A DNA stretch of 64,000 nucleotides, from the NCBI RefSeq assembly GCF_001638985.1, contig NW_017265150.1:62001-126000 (forward strand). The letters run 5' to 3'. This DNA is from Phycomyces blakesleeanus NRRL 1555(-). Its lineage: Eukaryota > Mucoromycota > Mucoromycetes > Mucorales > Phycomycetaceae. A program made the position numbers and the translations under genes. Positions 11,778 to 24,932 of the stretch are shown in pieces (the first letter of the stretch is position 1; each line of letters begins with the position of its first letter). The notes under the pieces are model-generated. The model ran no database searches. It was not told the DNA's origin and saw only the letters and a program-made list of their open reading frames with translations.

Positions 11778-14700
11778 ATGTGCGCGCTTCTAAGTCAGAT
11801 AGATCAGCAAAAGAATGATATGACCACTCTCACACCAAACATCGACCATAGCGTGAAAGCTGGCATAACACTAAAAGCTTTGGCTGAGCTCGATTGTCCG
11901 CCTGGAGATCTGATCAACTATTTCAAGGGTAAACAGCATCATCTTTTCTCTCTCTTCATCGTAGCAATCTACAACACCAACAAAATCAAAAAACACCACC
12001 ACTACTACCACCAACAACAACAATCGATGACTCATCCAATCTACTTTGCATTTCAGACACACAAGAAAGACAACAAAGTCTAAAAAATAGCGAGCCACAG
12101 ACTGAACTATTGACCATCGGTAGACAAACCTTCCCAAGCATATTCATGGAGGCCCTCGAAAGTAAGATTGATTTATTGCGTTTAGAAAATAACGAAGTAA
12201 TGAACATTATACCCGTACAGAAATGGAGTATCAACATTACATGGGGTTAATGGAAGAGATTGGATATTTGTGGAGAACTGTCGACAATCGATTGATTATG
12301 TGGAACTATATTGAACGGTAAACAACAATAAAGAAAATAACAGCATACGAAAACCATTCCAACCAGAGCTTACTCTAAAGGTTTTGTCTGTTAGCGATGA
12401 TATACTTGTTCACGAAGAACCAGAGCAACCAATTACAACTGTTGGGCTTGTCAAACGAAAAAGCGGTACTGCAAACAAACAAACAAACAAACCAAAAATC
12501 CAGATGGTTATATTTTATAGAAATTATTTCTAATATAACATACCCATATATGTATAGCATTTTGCGGGTTTGACTTGACCCACATAATCGTCGTGGCGAC
12601 ACCATTACAAATTACCCTACTCGGAGTTGCTGCAGCATCCGCAAATCCTCTCAACAAAGGCTACAAAGGAAACAGAATTCAGATGCACAACCTGAATGTT
12701 AAGGCACCTGCAGACGACCTTTGCTTTCTGGAAATTAAAGGCACTGAAGATGAAAGAATTTTGCTGTTAGCTACAGACGGACATTTGTATGAAATGGAGC
12801 ACTATGTAAGATGCACAACATTTTTGCAGCATATTCAAATATATTGTCTAATGCTTTACTATGGGACAGAGTATAGGTCATTTCTCGCTCGGGGGTAGTA
12901 GATTAGTTTGCCTGACAAAGAATATGCTATACAAATACCTTCCAACTTCTTTTGACAAAGCGCCAAAAGGTAAATTAAAATGAAATACTGACATAATCAA
13001 TTGTGTACAAAATTCCTGAAATAATATTAATATAAATATTGATCTATGTGAAATCTAGGAAATATCCAAAGTTTTATAGTCTGTGATCAGCGCAAGGTCA
13101 TATATGCACTCACCAGCAACAATGGAATCGAAGTAAGGAAAAAGTATATGTGTTCATAAAATCCACCCATAAATGTGTGTGTATGTGTGTTTTAAAATTC
13201 CCAAATATCAATGCTTGATTTAAAACAAAAAAAGGTACTTTCATCGCCCGGAAAAGGTGCAACTGTCAAACGACTGGCACAGACAGGCGACATTAAAGAG
13301 ACAGCTACTCGTATCGCTAATCCAAGTGGATTAACACGCTACCAAGACGATTTCCAGCTTGTTTCGATACATTTGATTTCAAAGGAAGAGTCTGAACGTG
13401 TTCATATTCTCGGAGTATCCATTACGGGTGCTCGGATCTATTTCACCCATCTGTCAGACATACGCTTTGGTGCCTCATTAGGCCCCAATGAACAACCAAA
13501 AACAATCAAAATTGCCCATGTAATACTATCACCTAATTACGAACCACAGGGGATATTCTCCTTTATTCAACAAGACCAAATCGATAATTCAAAGACTGTT
13601 CTGGGATCTTACTACAACAAAAATGTGTTTTTGACGGCAAAGGGAAAAGTCGCTGGAGAAAAGATTGTTAGTGTAGCTAATCTTGAACGGGTGATTGTCA
13701 CAAATTATGGAAATGATTCGAATTTCTTGGTAATTACCTTAAATATACGCATACACTCATATATATATATATATGCATGTGTTCTGGTTACAATGTAAAA
13801 TCATGTCTTCTCATATTATTTTGTGATTTTCGTATTAATACATAGACCTCTACTTATATCGAAACCACCGCTTCAATAGAAAACCATGAAACCATTTATG
13901 GTATTGGAGAAATAGACGAGAAATTTTATCGGGAAACATCAACTGGATTACCCAAAGACATACGCCAGTTCATTATCCTTGGACACTCTAGTATAACGAC
14001 AATAGCACGCGAAAGACCTGTTGATGGCCTCCGTCGATTAATTCTTAAAACAATCAACTCCGAGACAATCGGTAGTCCAGAACTTAACGCCTTTTTTGAG
14101 CGATACGGATACACACAAACATGTGCAATGTGTCTAGAAATCATTTGTGTTGAATCCGGGAAAAAAGATAGTGAATCAAGTAAGTCTTGTTTATGTGTAT
14201 ACAAAAATGTGGGGTAATTGTAAAAGGGCTCTTCAGATTTTTTTTAAAAAAAGAAATATTAGATAAGAAGGGTTGGAAATCCAAGTATTGATTAGAAATT
14301 TCAAACTTTTTACGATTGGATCTTTTTGATATTCTCGCTCTATAAATTGACTTTTATACAAAAAAATAGATGCACTCGTAAAAAAAACTACTTTGGTTTT
14401 CTTTGAGTATGGTGGACAACCTTCAGTGGGTCTTTCGATGGCTTCAGAAAAGAACTATCAAGGCCAAACAAGACCACGACCAAGAACAAAATTTAGTGTG
14501 AAGCATGACGGTCTTGGATTATATTTGGTTCGTTTATTGAGACCTATATGGAAAAAGAAAATCTTCCCCCTCAGGTACGAGCATATAATGTTATTGTAAA
14601 TTAATCAGACTATACACACGTATATATATGGTACCCATTAACATTAATAAATATTATCACATATCTATAGTTCCGAGGGCAAATTTACAACAAATACAGC

Positions 14701-17027
14701 CACATTACGTAAACAACTTTCAACAGTGCAAAAGGAACTCTGGTCCCTTCGACATTTTATGAAAGAGTAAGCAATTTGAGCTTATTTATTTTTAAAAGGC
14801 ATTTTATAACCAAGTCTATATCTTCAGAAATGATTTACTGCACAAGGTTCCCAAGGATTTTGTGCCCTCTACGCAAAGAGAAAACCAACTGTGGATCTTG
14901 GTAAACTGAGTGAAAAAGAGATTGTTATATATAGTGTGTACTAAATATATATGTGTGTGTGTTTATTTTTGTTAATTCAAGGACGAACAAATGTCTTTTT
15001 ATGAAATGTCTACTTTGATGACACACACCATCGAGTCAATCTGTTTCTTGAGCGGTATAATGGAGACAGGCGTTGAAAAAATATACCAGCAGTAAGTTGA
15101 AAATAATAATTGATGGTGGATCGTATTCAAGAATGGATATGGATATTAATTCACCATGTTTTGAAAACATAGACTTCAGACTCCCTCCAAAGAAAAGTTT
15201 ACAGACTTAACAGTCGAATTTATTGTAACAACATTTGATGGCAGAGACTTAGTCAGAGAGCTTGTAATTTCAATTATCAATGCTCGGGCTACCTTAAAAA
15301 ATACTGGCGGATTTGAGAGCGTTGCTTCTCTACTACAGAAAAATGGAGATACCTTATTCCCAGAAAAAGACATTGCATTCTACAAGGTAAACATATAATT
15401 ACATAAAAAATAGATCGATACTGCATGTATTACTATTCAGATATATTGAAAACTAAATATACCAATAGGGCATTGAAGCAATAGTAAAAGCGAAATCCGC
15501 TGGAGTAACTAACGAGGATAGTGAATTTATGAAAGAGGCTCTAAGTTATTTCAAAGAAGCACCAAGCGACTTATTAGCATCTAAACTTGATCAAATATGT
15601 GACGAATTCCGTAAATTGGGATGGAATAAGGCAATTCTTGATTTGGCCATTTCTAGAGCAACAAAAGAAGACCCTTACAATAATGCAATGATGTTTCTGG
15701 AAAATGGCTCAAACCCCTCCAACCCGGATGCAAAATTCTACAAGGCGCGGCATATCTATTATTCTCAAGTGCTCAAGACTATCATTAACCTCAAACCAAA
15801 AAATCCAAGAGATGAGTCCTGCCAGTCTCAAAAATATCGTTCCCTGTTTGAAGCTGCACGGAATCAGAAAGAAGACACAGTTTTCCTTTACGTTCTTTAT
15901 GACTGGCTATTCCAAAATTGTCTCTATGGTGATTTGTTTAGTCTTCAACCTGATAACCTTTTGCCTTTTGTTCGAAACTACGTTGATCATGTTCAAGGTA
16001 TCCGCTTCTTATACAAATACCATCTCCACCGCAATGAATTTTTTGAGGCTGCGATGTATGTACGATTATTAGCCGAACTTGATCCCAATGCAAACCTCGA
16101 TGAACGTATCTTTTACATGGGTCAAGCATGCACTTTTCTCTCGAAATTTTTGGTGCTTGGGGGAAGTACTGAAGAATCCTGCAAGCTTGCTAAAGTCTCA
16201 GAACTGCAACATAAGACCCTGAAAATTCAAAAGGAAATTCGAGACAACCTTTGCCAACAATCTGGTCGTGTGGTTATGACAGACAGAGAAAAGATAATGC
16301 TCAACAATATACCGATGTCATTAAATGATATGTTTGAACTTTCCCGGCGGTATAATTGTCCAGATGGGGAGCTCCTGGTTTTGAGTATGGCTTATCAGTG
16401 TAACTTTAACTTGGTTCAGGACCTTTGGAAGCAAATTCTAAGCGATAGTAAGTTGTAAAATATGAGGTTTACAGAAAACACACGTGTTAACTATTGTTGT
16501 TATGACGTTAGATGAAAAGGAGGCTGATTGGCTTCGCGTATCTCCTTTCCAGACCTTGAAAGGTCGTCTTATTCGTTTGTGCAGTCAAGTACTCGAATCT
16601 AGAGTTGTTTTGCCATTGCGTAAGTTAATGCGTTACAATTTGACTACATGTGTATTTATTTATATACTAATATTTGGAAAATAAATGTACACACGCAGCC
16701 TATGTCATCCAGATATTAGAGGAGTATTGCTTCAATCATCCAAATAGACCATCTCCTGAATTTATTAGCCACATTTTCTTGAGTTCCGGTGTTAATATCG
16801 AATCATTGAAAGCCGCTTATGCAGAGGTTTTAAATTTCAAGGTATGTTTGACATATAATAAAATACCAAAGAGTGTTTCGGATTACTTATGGTGAATATT
16901 ATAGAGATCTTCTGGGCGCTCGGTAGAAGAACAGAGACATCTTGAGATGATATCGGAACAGCTGAATTCAAAGGAACAACCTAATGCAAATGAAAGTGGA
17001 AGTCCGGCTCGGCTTGCTAGATCATAA
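11778..17027 (+). CDS. Nucleoporin of the Nup155/Nup157/Nup170 family
   Basis: This is a scaffold nucleoporin of the inner ring of the nuclear pore. Eighteen exons join in phase to 1241 residues: 11778-11928, 12057-12161, 12221-12317, 12395-12465, 12558-12805, 12870-12969, 13059-13132, 13235-13729, 13846-14179, 14370-14574, 14671-14766, 14828-14900, 14982-15091, 15173-15386, 15469-16447, 16512-16619, 16699-16841 and 16905-17027. The N-terminal beta-propeller shows family hallmarks: the MGLMEEIGYLW...NRLIMWNY strand, the TTVGLVKRKS segment, and TPLQITLLGV. The rest is the alpha-helical solenoid (for example LWSLRHFMKEN and the RFLYKYHLHRNEFFEAA region). The start is the first ATG. Two junctions are less certain: the acceptor at 12394, and the one at 13234, which removes the expected VYDL-like strand although an open MLDLKQKK sits just upstream. 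The tail converges on the LIM-RhoGAP gene. Confidence 0.9.
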
Positions 17028-17697
17028 CCATGATAAATATATATACATCTAACAAAAGAAAATGTACATCTCTCCCTCTTCTTCCTCAAATTCCCCTATC
17101 ACAAACACAATCTCAACCCACACTTACACCATTTATACACATGCAAAGCCAAGAAAAAAAAAATACACAAACTAAACGAAAAGACAAGGCAACTTAAATT
17201 CCTTATTGTAAAATATAAAAAAAAAGAAATGAAAAACGCACAAACTCTTGTAAAAGCATTTTATGGATTGGTAGTAAACAACAGGTAGTTTTTATATTTA
17301 TATGTATATATCATTATTGATCTGTGTTCATTTGGGTTAGTTACTCGAATTGAATCCAAGACTCTTAAAGAAAAGCTATAAAAAATGCGTCTTGTTCCAA
17401 ACCAAGATAAATAAATAGGATTCTCTCTTCATGTCATGAGTGTTACAAGAGCACCCAAGCTTCTGAATAAATGAATGAATGAATGCATGAATAAGTGAAT
17501 GAATGAATATAAAAAAAGATAGCTAAGAAATAAAGAAAGAAATAAAGAAAAATGTGAATTTGTATCTGTGTAGATTTGGCAAGAGGAGAAGGTGTACGGA
17601 ATGGATATATAATGAAAAGTCCCTTTTCTTCTTCTCCTTCTTTTCTCCATCTCAATATCGATTCTTCTGTTGTTGTTGTCTTCTTTTTCTTGACACT
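17028..17697. other. Convergent 3' intergenic region
   Basis: This separates the stops of the nucleoporin (+) and LIM-RhoGAP (-) genes. It contains an imperfect AATG tandem repeat (about 17468-17510) and A-rich runs. Short hydrophobic frames on the minus strand come from CT-rich repeats and are not credible genes. Confidence 0.5.
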
Positions 17698-20600
17698 CTA
17701 ATGAGATGCATGATTTACCAACAGCTGATTCTGAGAGTTGTTGGGTTGGGAAGCCATTCGCTGCATTGGGAAAGGATGTGATTGAATGGGGTGATGGTAG
17801 TTGAGAGTAGAGTTCAGGGGAGAAGGGTTGGGATGATTCATGTCAACCGGTGACGAAGACAGGTAGTAAAGTGAGGATTGGTTCGACGGTAGTGATGGTG
17901 ATGGCTGTGTTGGTTTTGTAGATCCATGGCCCATTACTGCTGCAGGAGATGAATGTTGTCTCGGTAGAGGAGGCATTCCTCCGCCAGCGGATTGTTGTCG
18001 TCTAGGTACCATAACTGTCTGGCATTTCTTTAAAATGTCTTTTGCATTGAGCTCTCTGTCACATTCAGTATACGACAACTTTTGTAGCATCGGTACAAAA
18101 TCTTCTGGGACCTATAATACGTTTATAATTAACATATCATTTACTTGATTATATATATCGTGCTTGACTTACAGTGCAAAATTCTTCTTGATACTGCAAC
18201 AACATGTGTACTGCCTCAATAGCCGGGAATGACTCTTCTTTTGCTGGATCCTTGCTCTTGGGGTATAGAATATTGGGAGCCAACACAGTGGCTAAATTCA
18301 TCAGGTCCATCTTGCTGCCTGATTCTTCATCAACATGGGAGAACGTAGCTACCCATTTCATGAACAGAAACAAGACCTCCATCGTATCTCGATTGACTTT
18401 AGGGAGTAAACAGCAGATAAGATGAAGCGCGCGCCTTCGATCTTCTTTACAATCGAGCTCTAATAATAATAATTATAACAATAATAACAATAGCAGATAT
18501 ATAGATATATTAATAACCTTGGATGTATCAGTACATCGTCAAACATTTTTTTAGCTTTACTTTGTGCAATAATAAACAACCGATAAAGCTTGAAAGTCAA
18601 TAAAGGGTCTGGTAATTCACGTAGGAACTTCTTTGTCAGAGCGGCAACTTGAACAGGTGTCTCATTAATGAGTTGGATGCCATTTGGATTCCTGTCTATT
18701 TCTTCGCACGTGTCCTTGAGACGTCGTATGTTTCCATTCTTACGAAAGATACCCTCGATCGACATGTCTAAATAAACCAAAGTTAGATAATAATGTGATA
18801 AATGAGTTATATAAAAAATAAAGTGTTCTTTTCATTACCCATTTGCTTCATGGCAGAGATGCTGTCATCAATAAAGGTTGGGATCCTTACACCAGTGGAC
18901 CCCATTCCCAAGTTAGATTCTACTCCATTCTTTTCTATCAATATATCCAAAGGAACTCCAAAGGTTCCCTCTAAAAAAAGTTGTGGTAGTATATCAATAT
19001 TAGGGTCAATATTTATAAAATTCAAGTAAGTTATGGTATACCTTTAGTCCGTGGTGTTTTTTTGACTCCGCCTGCTTTAAAGCTCGTAAAGAACTTTCCC
19101 CAAAGAGTAGAGTTTTTATTATCATCGATCAGATCGACAAGCTCCTCCATTGAGAAGTGTTCTCTGAGCATCTCCTCTAGGTGTAGAACTGAAATATGCT
19201 TGACCATGAAGTGCTCGAGCGCACTCAGTTCAGTAAAATAGCGAGAACGTGTTTCTGGTCCTGCATTGGCTTGCTGACGGGCACGTTGACGGGGTGTGGG
19301 ATTCTGAGCAATATCCATATGGTGTTGTTGGGCTGCTACCAGTTCTGGAATATCTTCGAGAGTCAGAGCATCTTCTTTTCCAAGACGTTGAAGCTGAACA
19401 TATGTTACGTCTTCCATATGTGATGAATCTGTATTGTTGGTCTCATTCCACTGCTCATTTTGCCGGCGAGAATTAGTTTCGTGAGGTTGGTTGGTAACAT
19501 AGGCTGCGTTCGGACTTGGGGTTTCCAAGAGAGTTGATCGTTTTGCAACACGATGTGAATCGGTTAGTCTGCTCTTTGCTCGAGTAGATTTGAGTCGTTT
19601 TATGTCACCCAGGTTGATTTTCTCGAGTGGGTTGTCGGTATTAACGAGTGAAGTTGTACGACCCCCCGTTGTATTTATTCCAGGAGGTGTTTCTTTGGTT
19701 TGAACCGTCTGTGCACCTCCGTTTACCTGTTGTGTTACTGGGTTATCTAAAGACCATATGTAGAAAATTAATTATTAGGCTTTTTTCTCTTACTAATTTT
19801 AAAACAAATGAAAGTAGAAATTGCTAAATAATAGAATTCATTTTGTCCTACCATAGACACTCAGTATACCATACAGGTGGCGGAGGGATGTTCTAAGCAG
19901 AAATGAGTATTGTTGCAAAGGTGTAACAAGTTCAAAGCCCTGCTTATATCCGTCGGTATTCACAATGCATCGCTTGCACATGAGAGTCAGTCTAGAGGTG
20001 TGCAGAAAGGCGTCTGCATATTCACTACGTAAAAGGTTTTTGCACTTTGAACATTCGAAGCAACCGTCGTGCCACAAGTTGTTGTCTGATTTGAAACACT
20101 GATCTTCACAAATGGTGCCGCAACTTTGACAGAGATCTGATGGCGTGAGTCGCTCTGGAGTCATGGGTGAGCCGCGTTGCTTATTTGCCAACTCCATCAA
20201 ATGACAAAGGAATCTTCCGATAGACATTGGATCAGGCTCCTGCATGCGTTCCTATTGTCCATGCATAAAGAGATGGAGCATTAGTATATATATATACATA
20301 TACATACATACATATACATATATATATATAATTCTGATTTTGAATTTGTTGAGTAAGGAGCAATAAAAATAAAAGAAATCAATTGTTGATGTACCAGTCG
20401 AAGAGCTCCAGTGAGACCGATACGAATAAGTAATTTAAGATAGTGCGCTAATCCGGTAACAAGTGTGAGGAGTTCCTGAGTAAATCCAGGTCGTCGTGTA
20501 CCGGTTTCCTGGGTGTGGGATAATAAGGCAAAAAAGCTGGCGATCTTTTTGCAGAGCATTTTAGCCTCTCGTTCGTGATGAAGTTCTTCTTCGGTCTGGT

Positions 20601-21980
20601 AATGATATTGGTCAAGTAGATCATCAATTGCACCGAACAGAACCTCGACATGTGTAATGAAATTATCAGCCTTCTTGACACCGTCCAAGTAGCTTCCTAC
20701 GGAGACATGCAGTAACATGTCTGAAATGCAGGCGGCGGCAGATTCTGTGAAACCACGAGTTGGTTAGGAGTCAAAAAAGGAAAGGTGGTTGTCCTTTAAT
20801 TTTTCACTAGAGAAAATATATGTACAAAAAAGCTTACCTTCAAAGGCTGATAGGACGGTCCAAATGCGATACACCTTTTCTTCCATGCCATTTTGTACAT
20901 TTCTAGACTGATCTACAGCCTGTGTGTTATGATCTGATAAGGTATAGATATAGATCAAGAAAGAATAACAGAAAAGAAATTATATATTAATTTAAATACT
21001 TTAATATATTTATTATTGAGCTGATCAGTACAAATTGATCCTACACACGATACCTGCCTGATATTTGCTGATCTGCTCCTATATTCTGTGCATCTGATGG
21101 CTGGGCGAGCTTAACGTTCCAGAACTAAAAACAATACAAGAATATAGAGGTATAAAGTACAAATTTGTTTAATAAACCAGACCAATAAAAAAATTATTAA
21201 TATTATCAATATTACTATTATCTTTTTTACTTGCTTTGTGAACCATGTAGCATTCGGGATGCCAATGTTCGTCGATGCTATTTCGATTAATCTCGACAAA
21301 TTGTTTGAGAATAGCTGACTGACAGCCAGAACATTTGATAGCAAATTGGCTGGAATAATGCTCATGGCAGTATACATTGTTTTCGTGCTCATAATATGAA
21401 TCGTCAGGTCCAAAAAGAACAGAACAAACGCTGCAGCTGAAATGATCCATATGGAATTTTTTACCGACGGCCGTGATGTAGGATCCGCGCAGTGCATCTC
21501 CGCAGTTATCACAAACCAGCTTTAGTCTTCTGAAATAGTCGCGCTCACAGAGGGGGTGTTGGCTACCATCAATAGCATCAATGGGAAAAAATTTAGAAGC
21601 TACAGGCTCGTGGCAGTCCTGTAATATAGAAAAAGTAGAAATTTTGGGTTTTTTTTGTAGTAGGATTTTTTTTTGGAACAACGAATCACCGACAAGAAAG
21701 GTGTGAATGAGTTTATTATTATTATGATTAATATTAATATTAATATTAATATATTAGTATTGATATTATTTTTTATATTTCTATTATAATTCATATTATC
21801 ATTTACCAGACAAACAAAGCATTCCCAATGGAAGGTGCCATTCAAGGCGCGCACAAATTTTCCGTCAAATGGAAGTTGGCAATAGCCACAATGAAGTTCA
21901 GATGAGACTGGTGGAGAACAGGAGAGCGGATCGGTAAGGTCGCATGGCGATGCCTTTGGTGGAGTCTCAGAAAGGGACAT
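17698..21980 (-). CDS. LIM-domain RhoGAP (Rga-type)
   Basis: A GTPase-activating protein for Rho/Cdc42-class GTPases acting in polarity and wall growth. Eleven exons give 1068 residues: 21980-21807, 21618-21235, 21124-21054, 20902-20838, 20744-20395, 20251-19852, 19746-19042, 18970-18839, 18767-18518, 18434-18173 and 18111-17698. LIM zinc modules start at Cys31, Cys94 and about Cys154 (a short third module ending WHPECYMVHKFWNVKLA), and a fourth lies at about 389-445. The RhoGAP domain begins FGVPLDILIEKNGVES; the arginine finger is Arg769 in GIFRKNGNIRRL, followed by KKFLRELPDPLL, LHLICCLLPKVNRDTM and LATVLAPNIL. The Ser/Pro-rich tail is probably disordered. Intron 2 needs a GC donor to keep HKFWNVKLA. 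The exon 3/exon 4 junction is the least certain: several phase-compatible sites exist. Confidence 0.92.
21125..21234 (-). other. GC-AG intron 2 of the LIM-RhoGAP gene
   Basis: On the minus strand the donor reads AAA|GCAAGT and the acceptor TTTTTAG|TTC. This joins HK directly to FWNVKLA, a segment I know as conserved after the third LIM module of fungal Rga proteins. A GT four bases further (GCAA|GTAAAA) can also be joined in frame to another AG, but it yields a non-conserved peptide. Confidence 0.7.
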
Positions 21981-24102
21981 GAACGATGGCGGGGAGGTGT
22001 TAAAAAGAACGACAAAAGGAGCGATGAAGGTTGAATGTAGAACAAAGGACGAGGTAAAGAAAAAACGATGAAGAAAAAAAAATAAGTATCGAGAGGTAGG
22101 AAGAAGAAGGAGGGGAATCACAATACTGTATTTGGAATATAAAATTGCACTATTTTAAGATAATTTCATATCCACAGCAGTACAAATTCGCGATTATTGC
22201 TAGAAAAATATGCGTTTTATTCATTATAAATTGCGCTACTAATCATGTTTATTGGCTTTGGTTTTTATATTTTTACAAGATGATATATTAGCATCATCCC
22301 AATTATTCAAAATATTCCCTTCAATGCTAGTCTAACTTTCGCAATGGCTACTTTAGCTACTTGAGGAGTTGAGGTGGAAGGATCCCCAGCTCTACCGCTT
22401 TAATTGCATCTATGCCACATAATGTTGTCTTTACTTTCCAATAAACAATACAAAAAATCTTTGAATAGGTACAATGTATTGAACTTGCGCACACACACAC
22501 ATATATATGTATATATGATATGATTGTTTGTCATTGTAAGTATTCTTACTTAATTTGTTTGATGATTTACGCTTGAAGAAATTATACAGTGTGTCGAATT
22601 ATATTACTTTTATAATTAAGTAACTGATCGAGTGGGGTGTAATTAAACAGACATATGTCAAAAATCTATATTAGATCATATTATATGTAGTTTATAGTTT
22701 ATTATAATGTATTTAAGCAATATTGACCAAAAAGAATAATTGTCTGGCAAGTATTTTGATATTAACAAAATTCCATTAAGCATCGAAAGTATCAGCTTAA
22801 TAAATACAGCATTTTACACAGTAAAATCCGCATTAGTGAGCCCTAGCCACATCAAGTCGCAATTAGCCTACTGCTAAAGAAAGTTCACTTGTATTCCAGG
22901 GTTTTGTTTTTGGTTTTTGTTTTTGTTTCTTGATCGAATAAAGAACCAAGACTGAACTAAGTTTATACAGCAAGCCATAATACTATAATACAGTGCTTTT
23001 ACTTAAGATTGAGATGAATTTGTATTTTTTATAGAAACATTTGTTTTAATCGCAAGTGAAAATACCGTAATACACTTTTTTCTCGAACGGACTATGAACG
23101 TAAATTAATATGCAAATATGGAAGTCCTCTGGAAGTTTTTTTTTTATTTATTTACCTTTACTTGTCTCTCTCGCTCTCTCACTCTTAGTGCATTTACTTT
23201 AGCGATCAGTGCATATAATACGTTTAGCATAGTAAAGTTTTAGATCATTACGGCTATATTGTATATGGATCTTTTTTTTTTATTTTCAAATCTTGGTAAA
23301 TATTGATATTATAGAATATATGTGTATAAAGGGATTTGTTCATATATTCTGTGTATTAAAGGTACTCAATCTGCTTACAAGCAATTTAGGTAGACAAAGC
23401 CATAGATAGACACATACACACTAGTCTCATGATATGTAGTTAATAAGTAGGAACGAGGAGTAATACTTTACTTTAAGCTTTTTTTTCTCATAATACACTT
23501 GTCATACACACAAAAACAATTCGTTTGCACGAGTCCACAAGATACATTTTAATATTTTCAAGTTGATTTAGTGTTGTGATTCCCTTATTCTCATTCATTT
23601 AAACTACCTGTGGAGTACCGCAATTAAGATATTAGAGTTGCCTCCTTATCACGTGGTAAGTTATATCCGTAGAATATTGCCAACAAGGATATATCTTTCA
23701 GCCAAAATAGAAGTTAAAACATAGCTTATTTGAATAAGCCAAAGAAAATACCAGACATCAATGGATGCTATCTGGACAGCAGTCCATTATTAACTCAATT
23801 AAATAAGCTCGCGCATGGAGCTTGGTTTTTCCATTTTATATTTCATACATTATTGTCTACAAAAAACAATAAAATAAAATAAACACAGCACTTCTTTAAT
23901 GTACATCCTCAAGTGCATTATGCTTTTTTTTAAAGTTTACTGGATATAGTAATTAACCGGAGCTAGTACAATTGTACCTTAGAAACACTGCCATTGAAAC
24001 TAATAATATTTTTACAAACTTTCGTTTCGATTTCCTAAAAAAAAATATGCTTTTTGTTACTCACTAAAATAACCTTACAAACACCCAATTGAATCAAAAA
24101 TA
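21981..24102. other. Divergent promoter region, no gene seen
   Basis: About 2.1 kb between two divergently transcribed genes. The part next to the RhoGAP start is CT-rich on the minus strand. TA-rich runs, a CT tract near 23160-23188 and a perfect CACGTG at 23650-23655 are present. I see no coding stretch or RNA gene. Confidence 0.55.
23650..23655. promoter_or_regulatory. CACGTG E-box in a divergent promoter region
   Basis: A perfect palindromic CACGTG flanked as TTATCACGTGGTAA, itself nearly palindromic. It is a candidate bHLH site shared by the divergent flanking genes, though it lies 450 bases from the nearer start. Function is inferred only. Confidence 0.3.
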
Positions 24103-24615
24103 ATGAGCTCAATAGAACCTCTAATCACAGCAATTGTAAACTATTGTCGTGTTCTTGATGAGGCCTCAACTCCAAGAGTGAAATTATGGAACCACTCCTT
24201 TCTTGAAAAGTGTTCGGAATGGTGCTTATTTATCGAAACCGAATTAATGATTCATTCCAAAGATACAAGGGAAAAATGTTATCAGCTGGCAAGCAAGAAA
24301 ATCGAATATGTTCCGAGTTTATTGCATTTACTAGATGCACAGCACCAGCTCTACAAGACACTTCTCATCAATGAACATGTGACTCTTGATCTCTACTATT
24401 TCATAATGAAGACATATGATTTCTTAAATGCAGCAGGTCAGCCAAGACCTGATATACTAACAAAGGTATGAAATATTCATACATAATATAGTACATAAAA
24501 AATGCTGTTTAGAAATTTATTTAATTATATTATGATTAAGGACCTGACAACTCTCACACAAAATGCAGCCACGCAAGGGGTTCTATGTGAAATGCATAAA
24601 ATACTTGATCAATAA
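24103..24615 (+). CDS. Conserved-looking protein of unknown function (145 residues)
   Basis: Two exons, 24103-24465 and 24541-24615, join in phase through a GT-AG intron to 145 residues. I do not recognise the family. The protein is predicted largely alpha-helical, with no signal peptide, membrane segment or low-complexity tract. It has a charged, amphipathic character (for example FLEKCSEWCLFIETELMI and LDAQHQLYKTLLINEHVTL) and a motif near the end of exon 1, LNAAGQPRPD, that looks like a conserved turn. Four cysteines are present but not in a zinc-binding spacing. The start is the first ATG after an A-rich leader. It lies 317 bases ahead of the SMARCC-type gene on the same strand, with its own stop and an A-rich 3' flank. 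Coding status is supported by balanced composition and clean splice sites. Confidence 0.75.
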
Positions 24616-24932
24616 AAACAAAAACAAAAAAAAAGACGCTTTTTCACAAAGATTTTCTTTTGCCACTTGTACTTCTTTTTATTTTTAGTCTAATGAACCT
24701 TCTCTTTTCTTTTCACTACATTGTTTAAGCTCTGACCCAGTTCATCAATATGCATATTGTGGCTTGCAAGCGATTTTTTCCTTTTGAGGGTGTGACGTAG
24801 AATTCAACAGCGAAAGCCAAGATTACTGTGAAAGTTCAAATGGTGAAATTAGCAAATCTGGGCACAAAGATGGGTGTAAATAGCCGCACTGCTACATTCT
24901 GCCTCTCACAGCACACAAAATAAAAAGCGGCC
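24616..24932. other. Short intergenic region
   Basis: The 3' flank of the small upstream gene (A-rich, then T-rich) and the promoter of the SMARCC-type gene. Nothing else is seen. Confidence 0.5.

Noticed and set aside
17429..17655. Hydrophobic minus-strand frames rich in Phe, Leu, His and Ser that look like membrane proteins
   Set aside because: They arise from AATG and CT repeats in the 3' spacer, with no start context or splice support.
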